Assembly: GCA_002359025.1 (NCBI GenBank)
Contig: DEPZ01000044.1
Coordinates: forward strand, 1-15,636
Source: Erysipelotrichaceae bacterium UBA3379
GTDB lineage: Bacteria; Bacillota_I; Bacilli_A; Erysipelotrichales; Coprobacillaceae
Length of the DNA: 15,636 bases
Reading direction: 5' to 3'
In this document: positions 1 to 7,490 of the stretch, one piece after another
Layout: each line of letters opens with the position of its first letter
Numbering within the stretch: position 1 is the first letter of the stretch
Position numbers and translations under genes: made by a program
The notes under the pieces: generated by a model
The model's database searches: none
What the model was told of the DNA's origin: nothing
What the model saw: the letters and a program-made list of their open reading frames with translations, nothing else

Positions 1-2640
1 ATCTGTTGTATTGTAAACTTCAAATTCCCATAATGAGTAACCATATTCACTGGCAGGTGTAATTCCTTGCATCTTCACATAACGTGCCTGTACAGTATCA
101 AATGTCAATGTTTGAATACGATTGTTACCTTCTTTTGTTTCATCAACAGATAGCATGGCTACTCCATCATCTGTATCTTTGATATGAGCCACATCTGTCC
201 ATGTTTTTGCATCATCAGATACCTGAACTTTGTATTCTGAAGCTCCAGCTCCTTCCCACATTAATACAACTTTATTAATTTCATAAGTACCACCAAGATC
301 GACATAAATCCATTGATTATTATAATCTTTATCGGTATTTTCTTTTTTTCTTAATGATACCCAACGTGATGGTGTTCCCTTCACTTCTTGATTAATTCCT
401 AAACCATCAAAAGCTAAAGAAGAAGTAAAATGTTTATTTCCATCAACATATTCATAACTTGCTTTAGAATCTTTATTTAAAGAGATATTTTCATTTGGTC
501 CTTCAACATCTAGGATTGCCTCACCATAGACTTCAAATTCCCATAATGAAAAGCCATATACACTACCTGGTTCTAATCCTTGCATCTTCACATAACGCCC
601 AGTAACGTTATCATAATCAAACTCATCTATACCACCATTACCGTCTATAATATGTGTGATATCTTTCCATTCTTTGGCATCATCAGATACTTGAATTTTA
701 TATTCTTTAACTCCAGCACCTTCCCAATTTAAAACCACTTTTGAGATATCATAATTTGCTCCTAAATCAACATAAATCCATTCATTTTTAGCATCCGGTG
801 TTTCTTTTGTTCTTAAAGATACCCAACGTGATTGTTTTCCATCAATTGATTCAGTAGAACCATCAAAGGCAAGTGATGAATAGTAATGTTTATTTCCATC
901 TTTTGTATCAATAAATTCTGAACTTGCTACAGAATCTTTATTGAACGCAACATTGACCTTAGGTTCCGGTTCATCAATATCAAGATTGAACTTTCCATAA
1001 ACTTCGAATTCCCATAATGAATAACCATATTTATTATTGCTTATATCAATACCATGCATTTTCACATATCTTGCCTGAACTTCCTGATCAAATGCAATTT
1101 CATCAATACCAGGTTGTCCATTTTCCTGCACGTAGACTTGTGTCCATTCTTCACCGTCCATTGATACTACAATTTCATATTTTTTAGCTCCATTACCTTC
1201 CCAGTAAAGTTTAGCACCACTTAAATCATAAATACCATTTAAATCAACTTGGATATATTCATCGTTAGATTCACGATTTGAAACCCATCTTGATTGATTA
1301 TTTCCACCATTATTTTCAAAGCTTCCATCAAAAGCTCTACCAGCATCATAAACATTGTTATAAACTGATGAAGCAGTTGTTTCTTTATTTAAAGCAATAT
1401 TTTCTTGAATATCAGGTTCAATAAGATTGCCATAAACAGACCATTGAACAATCTGATAATTGTTACTACTTGACTCATTGAGTTTCAAACGTACATATTT
1501 TGCTTGTTGATTGCCTAAATCAGTAATTGTCTCAATATCTCCTTGTCCTTCGACTGTTTTTATTGTTTTCCATTGTTGCGCATCATCAGATATTTGAATT
1601 TCATATTGAGAAGCATAATTTGTTCCCCATTCAATATCCATATGAGAAAGTTCATAAATACCTTTTAATTCTACATAAATCCATTGATCTCCACCTTGTG
1701 TTGAAATCCAAGATGTATTTGATTTATAATCAACTACATTTGTTGGTAAATTTAAATCTTTAATTGTACTTGAAAATACATTTTTATGAGAGGCTATATC
1801 TTCATCTACAAACTTTCCATAAACAGATAGTTCATAAATACTAATACCATATTTTAATTGTGTTGACTTATGTGAATGAACTTTCACATAACGTCCATAA
1901 ACAGGTTCATCATAACTATAACTATCAAGATATTCACTAGAAGTTTTCTTACCATCTTCAATAGTTGTCCAATTCACTTTATTGCTTGATACTTGAATAT
2001 CATAATCATCAGAACATGCTGATTCCCATTGAATACTCATGGCATCAATTTGAGCATAATGTCCTAAATCAACAATAATCCAGTTATCATCTTCATTTCT
2101 TAGAGAACTCCATCTTGTTGAAGTATTTCCATCAACTGCTTTTTCTTTTATATTACCTGGATCATTTCTTGAAGTACTGCTGACTTCAACGTCTTTATTT
2201 AACGCTAGTGATTCACTTGCTTTCCATGTGATTTCCTTAATTTGATAATTTGATCCATCACCATTACCAAATTTAATCATAATATATGGATAAACACCAT
2301 TTAAATCAATTGCATCTTCTCCACCATCACCATCTGTAACAGATTTCAACAATTCATATTTTTGACCATTGTCTGATACATAAATATCATAATCACTAGC
2401 AAAGTTTTCACCCCAAAGAATATTGAGTGTAGATAAATGTTTATTGTTTTCAGTAAAGAAACTTATCCATTGATTTTGTTGAGATTCACTTTGCCAATAT
2501 GTTACTTCATCATTATCAAATGCTTTTTCGATTCCATGATCTGCCACTTGTGAGCTTGTCTGATAATGATTATCCGCACCTTCATTCATTGTCATTGTTT
2601 GACCTGCATAAGGTAAACCAGATGATACAAATGTTGTTTG
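1..2640 (-). repeat. Tandem array of about six discoidin (F5/8 type C / CBM32-like) domain repeats
   Basis: Within the lyase gene I see repeated units at roughly 2640-2225, 2220-1815, 1813-1425, 1411-997, 955-520 and 504-1. Each has the discoidin pattern: an N-terminal ASS/KAFDG-type segment, a W-S/V-S-R region, a WIYVDLG-type strand, a YxIQVSDDAxxW strand and a C-terminal RYVKM...YGYSLWEFEVYG strand. The last three units are clearly the closest, sharing SLWEFEVYG almost unchanged and near-identical DNA for it (around 20-40, 530-550 and 1001-1020). The first units are more diverged, and the first lacks the typical ending. This suggests recent duplication at the C-terminal end. Domain limits are by eye. 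Confidence 0.75.
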
Positions 2641-4797
2641 TGATTCATGATTATCATCTTTCATTTGTACATTCACTGTTTCATTAGCACTTGTATCGCT
2701 CATAGCTAATGAGATTTTTCTAACATCATTGGATTCATCAACAATGACACTACAAGGTTTATCAACAGTAATTGTCATACCATTTTTTAAGTCTAATGAA
2801 CCAGCTTTATAGAAGTTAATTTGTGTCATCTTTAATCCATTATGTCTTACAGCTTGAATTTCACTTGTATTAGAAAGAATTTCAACAGGAATTGTTCCTT
2901 CAGCATAGCTCTTAACTTCATTAGCAGTTTTATCTGGGACAACGATATAAGCATAACTATCATTATCAGGATTTAATCCATGATCAATATAAGCTTTAAA
3001 TGCTGGTGCAACACCATTTTTAGCTTCTTCTGTCCATAATGATGGATTATCCTGTTTTGCATTACTAACCACAACATCAGTATCTTCTAAAAAGACATAT
3101 CCAATATCATCATTGTATAACCATTTTGTGTTATATGTTTGATCAACTGTTCCTTCAAAAACTTCATTTCCACCAACATTGACTTCTTTGGCTTCACTTT
3201 GATTTAATGTTGTATGAATATTGACTTTCTCTGTAGAATTGATACCTGCACCTAATGCGACAAATTCATCATCAAAGAAGAAATATCCTTTTTTGACTTG
3301 TGTTCCTTTTTTATTCATATCATAGGCAGTTGCCCCATATGTTCCATTAGATACACCAATCGTATGTTCTGTTCCATTTGTAAAACGTCCAGAATTTGAA
3401 TAATCTTCAACAACACGCGCAGCAGTTGTCGTTCCTGGAACATGTGCCCAGTCATAAGTTGGATAAACATTGTTATATTCTCCACCATCAACAGTAATAT
3501 AAGATGAAGCTGAAGATGTCCAATAAATCAATTGTCCACCATCTTCTTGACCAGTCCAGCTCCCACGCCATTCTCCACCAATAACTTGATTTGAATCCAT
3601 CTTAATATTGACACCATAATTATCTCGCATATGTGATGCATAAGCTGAACGCCACATATAGTAGTTTCCATTTTTACCATTTGATGTACTTTCATCAGTA
3701 ATATTGTTTAAAATAGCCTGATATTGGCTAGCACGTTCTTTATCAACTGCCATCATTCTTTCTAATGGCAAAATATAAGCTGATGCATAATTTTTATAAC
3801 CAATAGCTAAATCATATGGACGATAACCAAGATATAGTTCCATAATATCATCTCTAATTGTCCAGCTTGTTCCTTCTAACATATAATCAGCCATTAAATC
3901 AACAATGCTTTGATCAAATTCATAAGCTGTATCATTGAGCATATAAAGCCAGTAACTCATATCTCTAAACATAGAAAGACCGTACCCATTAGAATAAAAC
4001 TGTCTTCCATGCATATAGAAACTATTATCTACCTGTACAGCTTCAGCAGTATTGTCATCTTCCTGTACAACTAAGCAATAACTTAAATAGTTATCAACCA
4101 ATTCTTTAAGATCAATCATATGTCTATCTTTTAAAGAATCTTGATACTTTGTACCATTTTCTGTAATAATAGCGTAATATACATAATTTTGATCAAACCA
4201 GAGATTGTTTTGACCTGTCCCATATTTTTCTGGTGTTTTCTCTAATAATTTATAAAGTAAAGTATTCATTGCATCTTCTGTAATACCTTCTACTCCATCC
4301 ATCATCAAAGCAATACGAGAAAATCTTAATTGAATACCAATTTGTCTTTCCCACCAGTTTGTATTCCAAGGCTCCTTGCCATTGTTGGCTTTTGTCCAGT
4401 GTTTAATCGCTAAATTTAATTTTTCAATAACTTCTTTATTTTGATAAAGAGCATTGCCTTCAACATGATATGCAATTGCAATAGCTTGAAGACGATCCAA
4501 TGCCAAATAAGGTTCCCATGCTCCTCCATTGGCCGCACTTCCTTCCATTGTATAATCCACATCTTTAAAAGAACCATCTTCTTGAATCATATTAAGATAG
4601 TCTTTAGCTTTAGAAACATAACATGTTTCTACTTTCGCTCCATCATCAAAAGTATCTTGGGAAATCATAAACTCTTTAAGACGTGATTTGATTGTTGCAA
4701 AATCATCATTAACAGCAAATGTCACACCTAAAGAACTTAGAATCATTCCCAATGATAATACAAATGACAATGTCACTTTTAATATCTTTTTTATCAT
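1..4797 (-). CDS. Secreted polysaccharide lyase family 8 with multiple discoidin/CBM32 domains (partial at 3' end)
   Basis: I translated this frame by hand: it is open from an ATG at 4795-4797 to the window edge, 1599 codons without a stop, so the C-terminus is missing. Residues 1-28 are a signal peptide (Lys-rich start, hydrophobic core, ending near VTFA). Residues ~30-700 look like a PL8 lyase, a family that beta-eliminates uronate-containing polysaccharides such as hyaluronan, chondroitin or xanthan. Visible landmarks are an aromatic patch NWWERQIG at 147-154, a GTGQNNLWF segment whose Asn197 or Asn198 may be the catalytic Asn, and HGRQFYSNGYG with His263 and Tyr272 nine residues apart, the spacing of the catalytic His/Tyr in hyaluronate and chondroitin AC lyases. 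Residues ~719-1599 hold about six discoidin (F5/8C, CBM32) domains that probably bind glycans. Export and extracellular action are inferred from the signal peptide. Substrate cannot be fixed. AAGGAGG lies 7 nt before the ATG. Confidence 0.85.
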   Translation of the reverse strand, partial: MIKKILKVTLSFVLSLGMILSSLGVTFAVNDDFATIKSRLKEFMISQDTFDDGAKVETCYVSKAKDYLNMIQEDGSFKDVDYTMEGSAANGGAWEPYLALDRLQAIAIAYHVEGNALYQNKEVIEKLNLAIKHWTKANNGKEPWNTNWWERQIGIQLRFSRIALMMDGVEGITEDAMNTLLYKLLEKTPEKYGTGQNNLWFDQNYVYYAIITENGTKYQDSLKDRHMIDLKELVDNYLSYCLVVQEDDNTAEAVQVDNSFYMHGRQFYSNGYGLSMFRDMSYWLYMLNDTAYEFDQSIVDLMADYMLEGTSWTIRDDIMELYLGYRPYDLAIGYKNYASAYILPLERMMAVDKERASQYQAILNNITDESTSNGKNGNYYMWRSAYASHMRDNYGVNIKMDSNQVIGGEWRGSWTGQEDGGQLIYWTSSASSYITVDGGEYNNVYPTYDWAHVPGTTTAARVVEDYSNSGRFTNGTEHTIGVSNGTYGATAYDMNKKGTQVKKGYFFFDDEFVALGAGINSTEKVNIHTTLNQSEAKEVNVGGNEVFEGTVDQTYNTKWLYNDDIGYVFLEDTDVVVSNAKQDNPSLWTEEAKNGVAPAFKAYIDHGLNPDNDSYAYIVVPDKTANEVKSYAEGTIPVEILSNTSEIQAVRHNGLKMTQINFYKAGSLDLKNGMTITVDKPCSVIVDESNDVRKISLAMSDTSANETVNVQMKDDNHESQTTFVSSGLPYAGQTMTMNEGADNHYQTSSQVADHGIEKAFDNDEVTYWQSESQQNQWISFFTENNKHLSTLNILWGENFASDYDIYVSDNGQKYELLKSVTDGDGGEDAIDLNGVYPYIMIKFGNGDGSNYQIKEITWKASESLALNKDVEVSSTSRNDPGNIKEKAVDGNTSTRWSSLRNEDDNWIIVDLGHYAQIDAMSIQWESACSDDYDIQVSSNKVNWTTIEDGKKTSSEYLDSYSYDEPVYGRYVKVHSHKSTQLKYGISIYELSVYGKFVDEDIASHKNVFSSTIKDLNLPTNVVDYKSNTSWISTQGGDQWIYVELKGIYELSHMDIEWGTNYASQYEIQISDDAQQWKTIKTVEGQGDIETITDLGNQQAKYVRLKLNESSSNNYQIVQWSVYGNLIEPDIQENIALNKETTASSVYNNVYDAGRAFDGSFENNGGNNQSRWVSNRESNDEYIQVDLNGIYDLSGAKLYWEGNGAKKYEIVVSMDGEEWTQVYVQENGQPGIDEIAFDQEVQARYVKMHGIDISNNKYGYSLWEFEVYGKFNLDIDEPEPKVNVAFNKDSVASSEFIDTKDGNKHYYSSLAFDGSTESIDGKQSRWVSLRTKETPDAKNEWIYVDLGANYDISKVVLNWEGAGVKEYKIQVSDDAKEWKDITHIIDGNGGIDEFDYDNVTGRYVKMQGLEPGSVYGFSLWEFEVYGEAILDVEGPNENISLNKDSKASYEYVDGNKHFTSSLAFDGLGINQEVKGTPSRWVSLRKKENTDKDYNNQWIYVDLGGTYEINKVVLMWEGAGASEYKVQVSDDAKTWTDVAHIKDTDDGVAMLSVDETKEGNNRIQTLTFDTVQARYVKMQGITPASEYGYSLWEFEVYNTTD

Positions 4798-4804
4798 TTT
4801 CAAG

Positions 4805-4811
4805 CCTCCTT
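4805..4811 (-). promoter_or_regulatory. Ribosome binding site of the PL8 lyase
   Basis: The minus strand reads AAGGAGG here, 7 nt before the ATG at 4795-4797. It is a perfect anti-16S match and fixes the start directly before the signal peptide. Confidence 0.85.
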
Positions 4812-4816
4812 CTCTC

Positions 4817-4830
4817 TGTAAACGCTTACT
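4817..4830 (-). promoter_or_regulatory. cre / LacI-type operator before the PL8 lyase
   Basis: The plus strand reads TGTAAACGCTTACT, a near-palindrome centred on CG that fits the catabolite-responsive element consensus (TGWAARCGYTWNCW) bound by CcpA. It lies between the predicted -10 (4833-4838) and the ribosome site, over the likely transcription start, where binding would repress. Because the next gene upstream encodes a LacI/GalR-family protein, the box could be that regulator's own operator instead of, or as well as, a CcpA site. Confidence 0.65.
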
Positions 4831-4832
4831 AC

Positions 4833-4862
4833 ATCATACATTGTCAAATAATATGACTTGAA
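4833..4862 (-). promoter_or_regulatory. Predicted promoter of the PL8 lyase
   Basis: On the minus strand TATGAT (4838-4833) is a good -10. The hexamer 18 nt upstream is TTCAAG (4862-4857), a weak -35 that is also part of the promoter-proximal TTCAAGT box. A weak -35 overlapped by a protein-binding box is what an activator-dependent promoter looks like. A consensus TTGACA (4847-4842) also occurs but has no good -10 at 16-18 nt. Confidence 0.45.
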
Positions 4863-4884
4863 TTACAATAAACATTTACTTGAA
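4856..4884 (-). promoter_or_regulatory. Tandem ACTTGAA boxes, 22-bp period, upstream of the PL8 lyase
   Basis: ACTTGAA occurs on the plus strand at 4856-4862 and again at 4878-4884, start to start 22 bp. Read in the direction of transcription this is TTCAAGT-N15-TTCAAGT ending on the -35 region. The same pair with the same spacing precedes the GH1 gene (7434-7462). Two half-sites in direct orientation about two helical turns apart are characteristic of AraC-type activators, but the binding protein is not known from sequence. Confidence 0.55.
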
Positions 4885-4911
4885 AAAAGATCTTCATTGA
4901 ACAGAAGACCT
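4883..4911 (-). terminator. Intrinsic terminator of the LacI-family gene
   Basis: The minus strand forms AGGTCTTC / GAAGATCT with one G-U pair and an 8-nt loop, followed by six T. The stem overlaps the stop codon of the regulator. The T-run abuts the distal TTCAAGT box of the lyase promoter, so the lyase should be transcribed separately. Confidence 0.65.
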
Positions 4912-5913
4912 TTCTATGAGTTGAACACTTAATAATTCTGTTTTTTGAATATAGTCCTTTCTTTGAATACGATCAACTAAGCGATGTACTGCTTCCTTCC
5001 CCATACTTTCTTTTTGTACTTGCATCGTTGTCAGTGGTGGATTTAACTTTGCAGCTAATGGTGTATCGTCAAAACCAGTGACTCCTATATCTTCAGGAAC
5101 TTTTATTCCTAGATTTGTTAATGCTTGAATGACAATAAAAGCATTAGAGTCATTCGCACAAATTAAAACTTCTGGCAATTCTTTTGATTGAAGTCTTTTT
5201 TCTATTTCATTAGTTTGGTGATTAAGAACATATTTTTCAATATTATCTAAAAATGAATATTTTTGAATATAAGCATCATCATTAAATGATTTAATTATTT
5301 GATGATTCATTAAAGCTAATTTATATCCTAAAAAACGATCTTGAAAACTTAAAGAATAATCTAAATCACCAAAGAATCCTATCTTTTGATATCCTTTTTG
5401 TATAATATAATTTGTCATCATATAACCACCCTGTTTGTTATGAGTAAGTATACAATCACAACTATCATATAACGAAGTAAAATCAACCAAAACAATAGGA
5501 ATACCTGTTCTCTTTATTTTTCTTAAATTCATATCTGATATTTTTCCAACAACTAATATCCCTGCAACTTTCCTATCAACAATACATTCAGGTATATTCA
5601 TGTATTCATCTTCAAAATAATTCATAATAGATGAATACCCTAGATTCTTAGCTTCTTCCACAATAGACTTTAAAACAATAGAATAAAAATGACCTGTATC
5701 TGCATAATAGCTTTGCATCATAATACATATATTCGATCTAGAAAAAACAGATAAATATTTTCGCTTTTCATTAATATATCCCATCTCATCAGCCGTACGT
5801 AAAATAAGCAAACGCATTTCATCGCTCACACCTGGTTTATCATTTAATGCTATGGATACTGCATTTATAGAAATATTTAATTTTTTTGCAATATCTTTCA
5901 TAGTTACTTTCAC
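4894..5913 (-). CDS. LacI/GalR-family transcriptional regulator
   Basis: The chosen start is the GTG at 5911-5913 (339 aa): GGAGGTG lies just before it and the helix-turn-helix begins at once. A longer ATG-started reading to 5979 has no ribosome site and would begin upstream of the predicted transcription start. Residues ~5-50 form the LacI HTH (KDIAKKLNIS...VSIALNDKPGVS). The rest is a periplasmic-binding-protein-like sensor ending with the family signature CANDSNAFIVIQAL...VPEDIGVTGFDDTPLA. After GY the usual PN..AR hinge is replaced by INEKRKYLSVFSRSN, so the hinge helix is atypical. The protein is cytoplasmic and probably represses neighbouring sugar genes when no inducer is bound. The lyase operator 64 bp beyond its stop is a plausible target. 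The effector sugar is unknown. Confidence 0.88.
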   Translation of the reverse strand: MKVTMKDIAKKLNISINAVSIALNDKPGVSDEMRLLILRTADEMGYINEKRKYLSVFSRSNICIMMQSYYADTGHFYSIVLKSIVEEAKNLGYSSIMNYFEDEYMNIPECIVDRKVAGILVVGKISDMNLRKIKRTGIPIVLVDFTSLYDSCDCILTHNKQGGYMMTNYIIQKGYQKIGFFGDLDYSLSFQDRFLGYKLALMNHQIIKSFNDDAYIQKYSFLDNIEKYVLNHQTNEIEKRLQSKELPEVLICANDSNAFIVIQALTNLGIKVPEDIGVTGFDDTPLAAKLNPPLTTMQVQKESMGKEAVHRLVDRIQRKDYIQKTELLSVQLIERSSVQ

Positions 5914-5918
5914 TTCAT

Positions 5919-5925
5919 CACCTCC
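5919..5925 (-). promoter_or_regulatory. Ribosome binding site that decides the GTG start of the LacI-family gene
   Basis: The minus strand reads GGAGGTG followed by ATGAA-type spacing to the GTG at 5913. No comparable site precedes the upstream ATG codons. Confidence 0.75.
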
Positions 5926-5950
5926 ATAATCAGTATTTACTATTATGTTC

Positions 5951-5979
5951 ATGTATCCACTCTTGAAAGTCAATAGCAA
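5951..5979 (-). promoter_or_regulatory. Possible promoter of the LacI-family gene
   Basis: Minus-strand TTGCTA (5979-5974) and ATACAT (5956-5951) are 17 nt apart, giving a start near 5945 and a short leader to the GTG. An overlapping TTGACT (5974-5969) is an alternative -35 with a poorer -10. A TTCAAGA close to the TTCAAGT box lies in the spacer. Confidence 0.35.
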
Positions 5980-6022
5980 ATAAATCGAAATATTTATACC
6001 AATAATATATCACCATAAATAC

Positions 6023-6049
6023 AAAAAAGCCATGTGTTCATGACTTTTT
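6023..6049 (-). terminator. Intrinsic terminator of the first GH1 gene
   Basis: The minus strand folds as AAAAAGTCATG, loop AACA, CATGGCTTTTTT with one G-U pair, followed by GT and more T. It overlaps the stop codon of the GH1 gene. Its A-run/T-run symmetry means it could also work on the plus strand. Confidence 0.65.
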
Positions 6050-7391
6050 ATAATTCTTCACCATTTGTTTCAATAACAGTTTTATACCAATCAAAAGATT
6101 TCTTTTTCATTCTAGCCATATCCTTTAATTCTTTATTTTCTCTATTTACATAAATCATACCATATCTTTTATTCATATTTGCACGACTACTTAATATATC
6201 AATAGGACCCCATGCAAGATAACCTCTACAATCTACACCTTCTTTAACCGCTTCTTTCATTTGTTCTATATGTTGTCTCATATAGTCTATACGATAATCA
6301 TCATCAATCTTTCCATCTACACATTGGTCATGATATCCTAAACCATTTTCTACAACATAGATTGGCATTTCATAACGATCATATAATTGTCTTAAAGTTA
6401 ATCTAAATCCAACTGGATCTATTGTCCAACCAAATTCAGACATTTCTAGATAAGGATTTTCTTTTACAACAACATCATTCACATTAGTTAAAGAATCTTC
6501 TCCATAATGACAAATTGTAGAAACATAATAACTAATAGAAAGATAATCTGTCTTTCCTTTCTTTAAAATTTCTAAATCTCCATCTAATATTTCAGGCATA
6601 GTTCCTTCATTCATCATACGAGAATAATAATAAGCATTATAATGTCCTCTAGCAAAAACATCTAAAAAGACATAAGCTTCACTTTGAGCTTTCATACTTT
6701 CTAATGTATCTAAAGGATGACAAGTTGCAGGATAACTTTGAACAGCAGTTGCCATTCCCATAACTTTTCCACCTTTTTGATGTATATATTCATTGACTAA
6801 ACTATGGGCAATTAAGGTATTATGCATAATTTGATTATCAAATGTTTGTGGATTCATACCTTCTGGACATACTGCACCAAAGAACATTTTTGGACCTTTT
6901 TGTAAGATACCATTTTGTTCATTAAAAATAATCCAATTTTCTACTTTATCATAGTATCTATCTACAATCTTCTTACATAATTCTACAAAAATATCTACAA
7001 CTTTTCTACTCGCAAAACCATTATATTTTTCATATAAGAATACTGGCATCTCAAAATGATATAATGTAGGAATAGGTTGTATTCCTCTTTCTATTAATGC
7101 ATCGATATAACGATCATAGAAAGCAAAACCTTCCTCATTATATGTATTCTCATCTTTCATTAGTCTAGACCAATCAAAAGAAAAACGAAAAGCTTGAAAT
7201 TTCATTTCTTGAAATAAATCAAAATCTTCTTCAAATCTATGATATGCATCTATACCATCTTTAAAATCAGAAAATTCTCCTGTCACAGTTAAATCACATA
7301 CAGCAGGTCCTTTTCCTCCTTCGGTATATGCACCTTCACTTTGATGAGCAGTCACTGCTCCACCCCATAAAAAATCTTTTCTTAAGATCAT
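6048..7391 (-). CDS. GH1 glycoside hydrolase, probable 6-phospho-beta-glycosidase
   Basis: This 447-aa protein spans the full GH1 barrel: FLWGGAVTAHQSEGAY at the start, IFNEQN with acid/base Glu158, and YVVENG with nucleophile Glu348. Near the end, ILSSRANMNKRYG supplies a Ser-Lys-Tyr set (about Ser402, Lys408, Tyr410), which in phospho-beta-glucosidases holds the 6-phosphate, so the likely reaction is cytoplasmic hydrolysis of a phosphorylated disaccharide from a PTS. Several positions are unusual for GH1: YHFEMPVF replaces the common YHWDLP/HFDCP, and Gln159 follows the acid/base in place of Pro/Ile. It is shorter and clearly diverged from the second GH1 in the window. GAGGAG lies 8 nt before the ATG. 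It has its own promoter and terminator, so it is monocistronic. The exact substrate is unknown. Confidence 0.88.
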   Translation of the reverse strand: MILRKDFLWGGAVTAHQSEGAYTEGGKGPAVCDLTVTGEFSDFKDGIDAYHRFEEDFDLFQEMKFQAFRFSFDWSRLMKDENTYNEEGFAFYDRYIDALIERGIQPIPTLYHFEMPVFLYEKYNGFASRKVVDIFVELCKKIVDRYYDKVENWIIFNEQNGILQKGPKMFFGAVCPEGMNPQTFDNQIMHNTLIAHSLVNEYIHQKGGKVMGMATAVQSYPATCHPLDTLESMKAQSEAYVFLDVFARGHYNAYYYSRMMNEGTMPEILDGDLEILKKGKTDYLSISYYVSTICHYGEDSLTNVNDVVVKENPYLEMSEFGWTIDPVGFRLTLRQLYDRYEMPIYVVENGLGYHDQCVDGKIDDDYRIDYMRQHIEQMKEAVKEGVDCRGYLAWGPIDILSSRANMNKRYGMIYVNRENKELKDMARMKKKSFDWYKTVIETNGEEL

Positions 7392-7433
7392 TGTTTCAAC
7401 TCCTCACTTTCATTATTATTTTGTTTTATAACA

Positions 7434-7462
7434 ACTTGAAATTCAAGTCATAAATACTTGAA
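7434..7462 (-). promoter_or_regulatory. Tandem ACTTGAA boxes, 22-bp period, upstream of the first GH1 gene
   Basis: ACTTGAA is at 7434-7440 and 7456-7462 on the plus strand, 22 bp start to start, the same arrangement as before the PL8 lyase. A third, inverted copy TTCAAGT at 7442-7448 makes the first box a perfect 15-nt palindrome, ACTTGAAATTCAAGT. Downstream in transcription order the minus strand has a TAATAA/AATAAT run about 16-17 nt past the proximal TTCAAG, a likely -10, so the proximal box again overlaps the -35. Confidence 0.55.
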
Positions 7463-7490
7463 TTCATCTCATATATAAAACATTTTCCCA

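Noticed and set aside
4441..4686. Plus-strand ORF inside the lyase gene, and similar ones at 1527 and 2499
   Set aside because: They lie opposite clear PL8/discoidin coding sequence and show no domain of their own.
5914..5979. Longer start (ATG at 5979) for the LacI-family regulator
   Set aside because: No ribosome site precedes it, it adds 22 residues before the HTH, and the likely promoter lies over it; GGAGGTG before the GTG at 5913 is far better.
5985..6020. ATAAATA/TATTTAT inverted pair upstream of the LacI-family gene
   Set aside because: Short, purely A+T arms in an AT-rich spacer are expected by chance.
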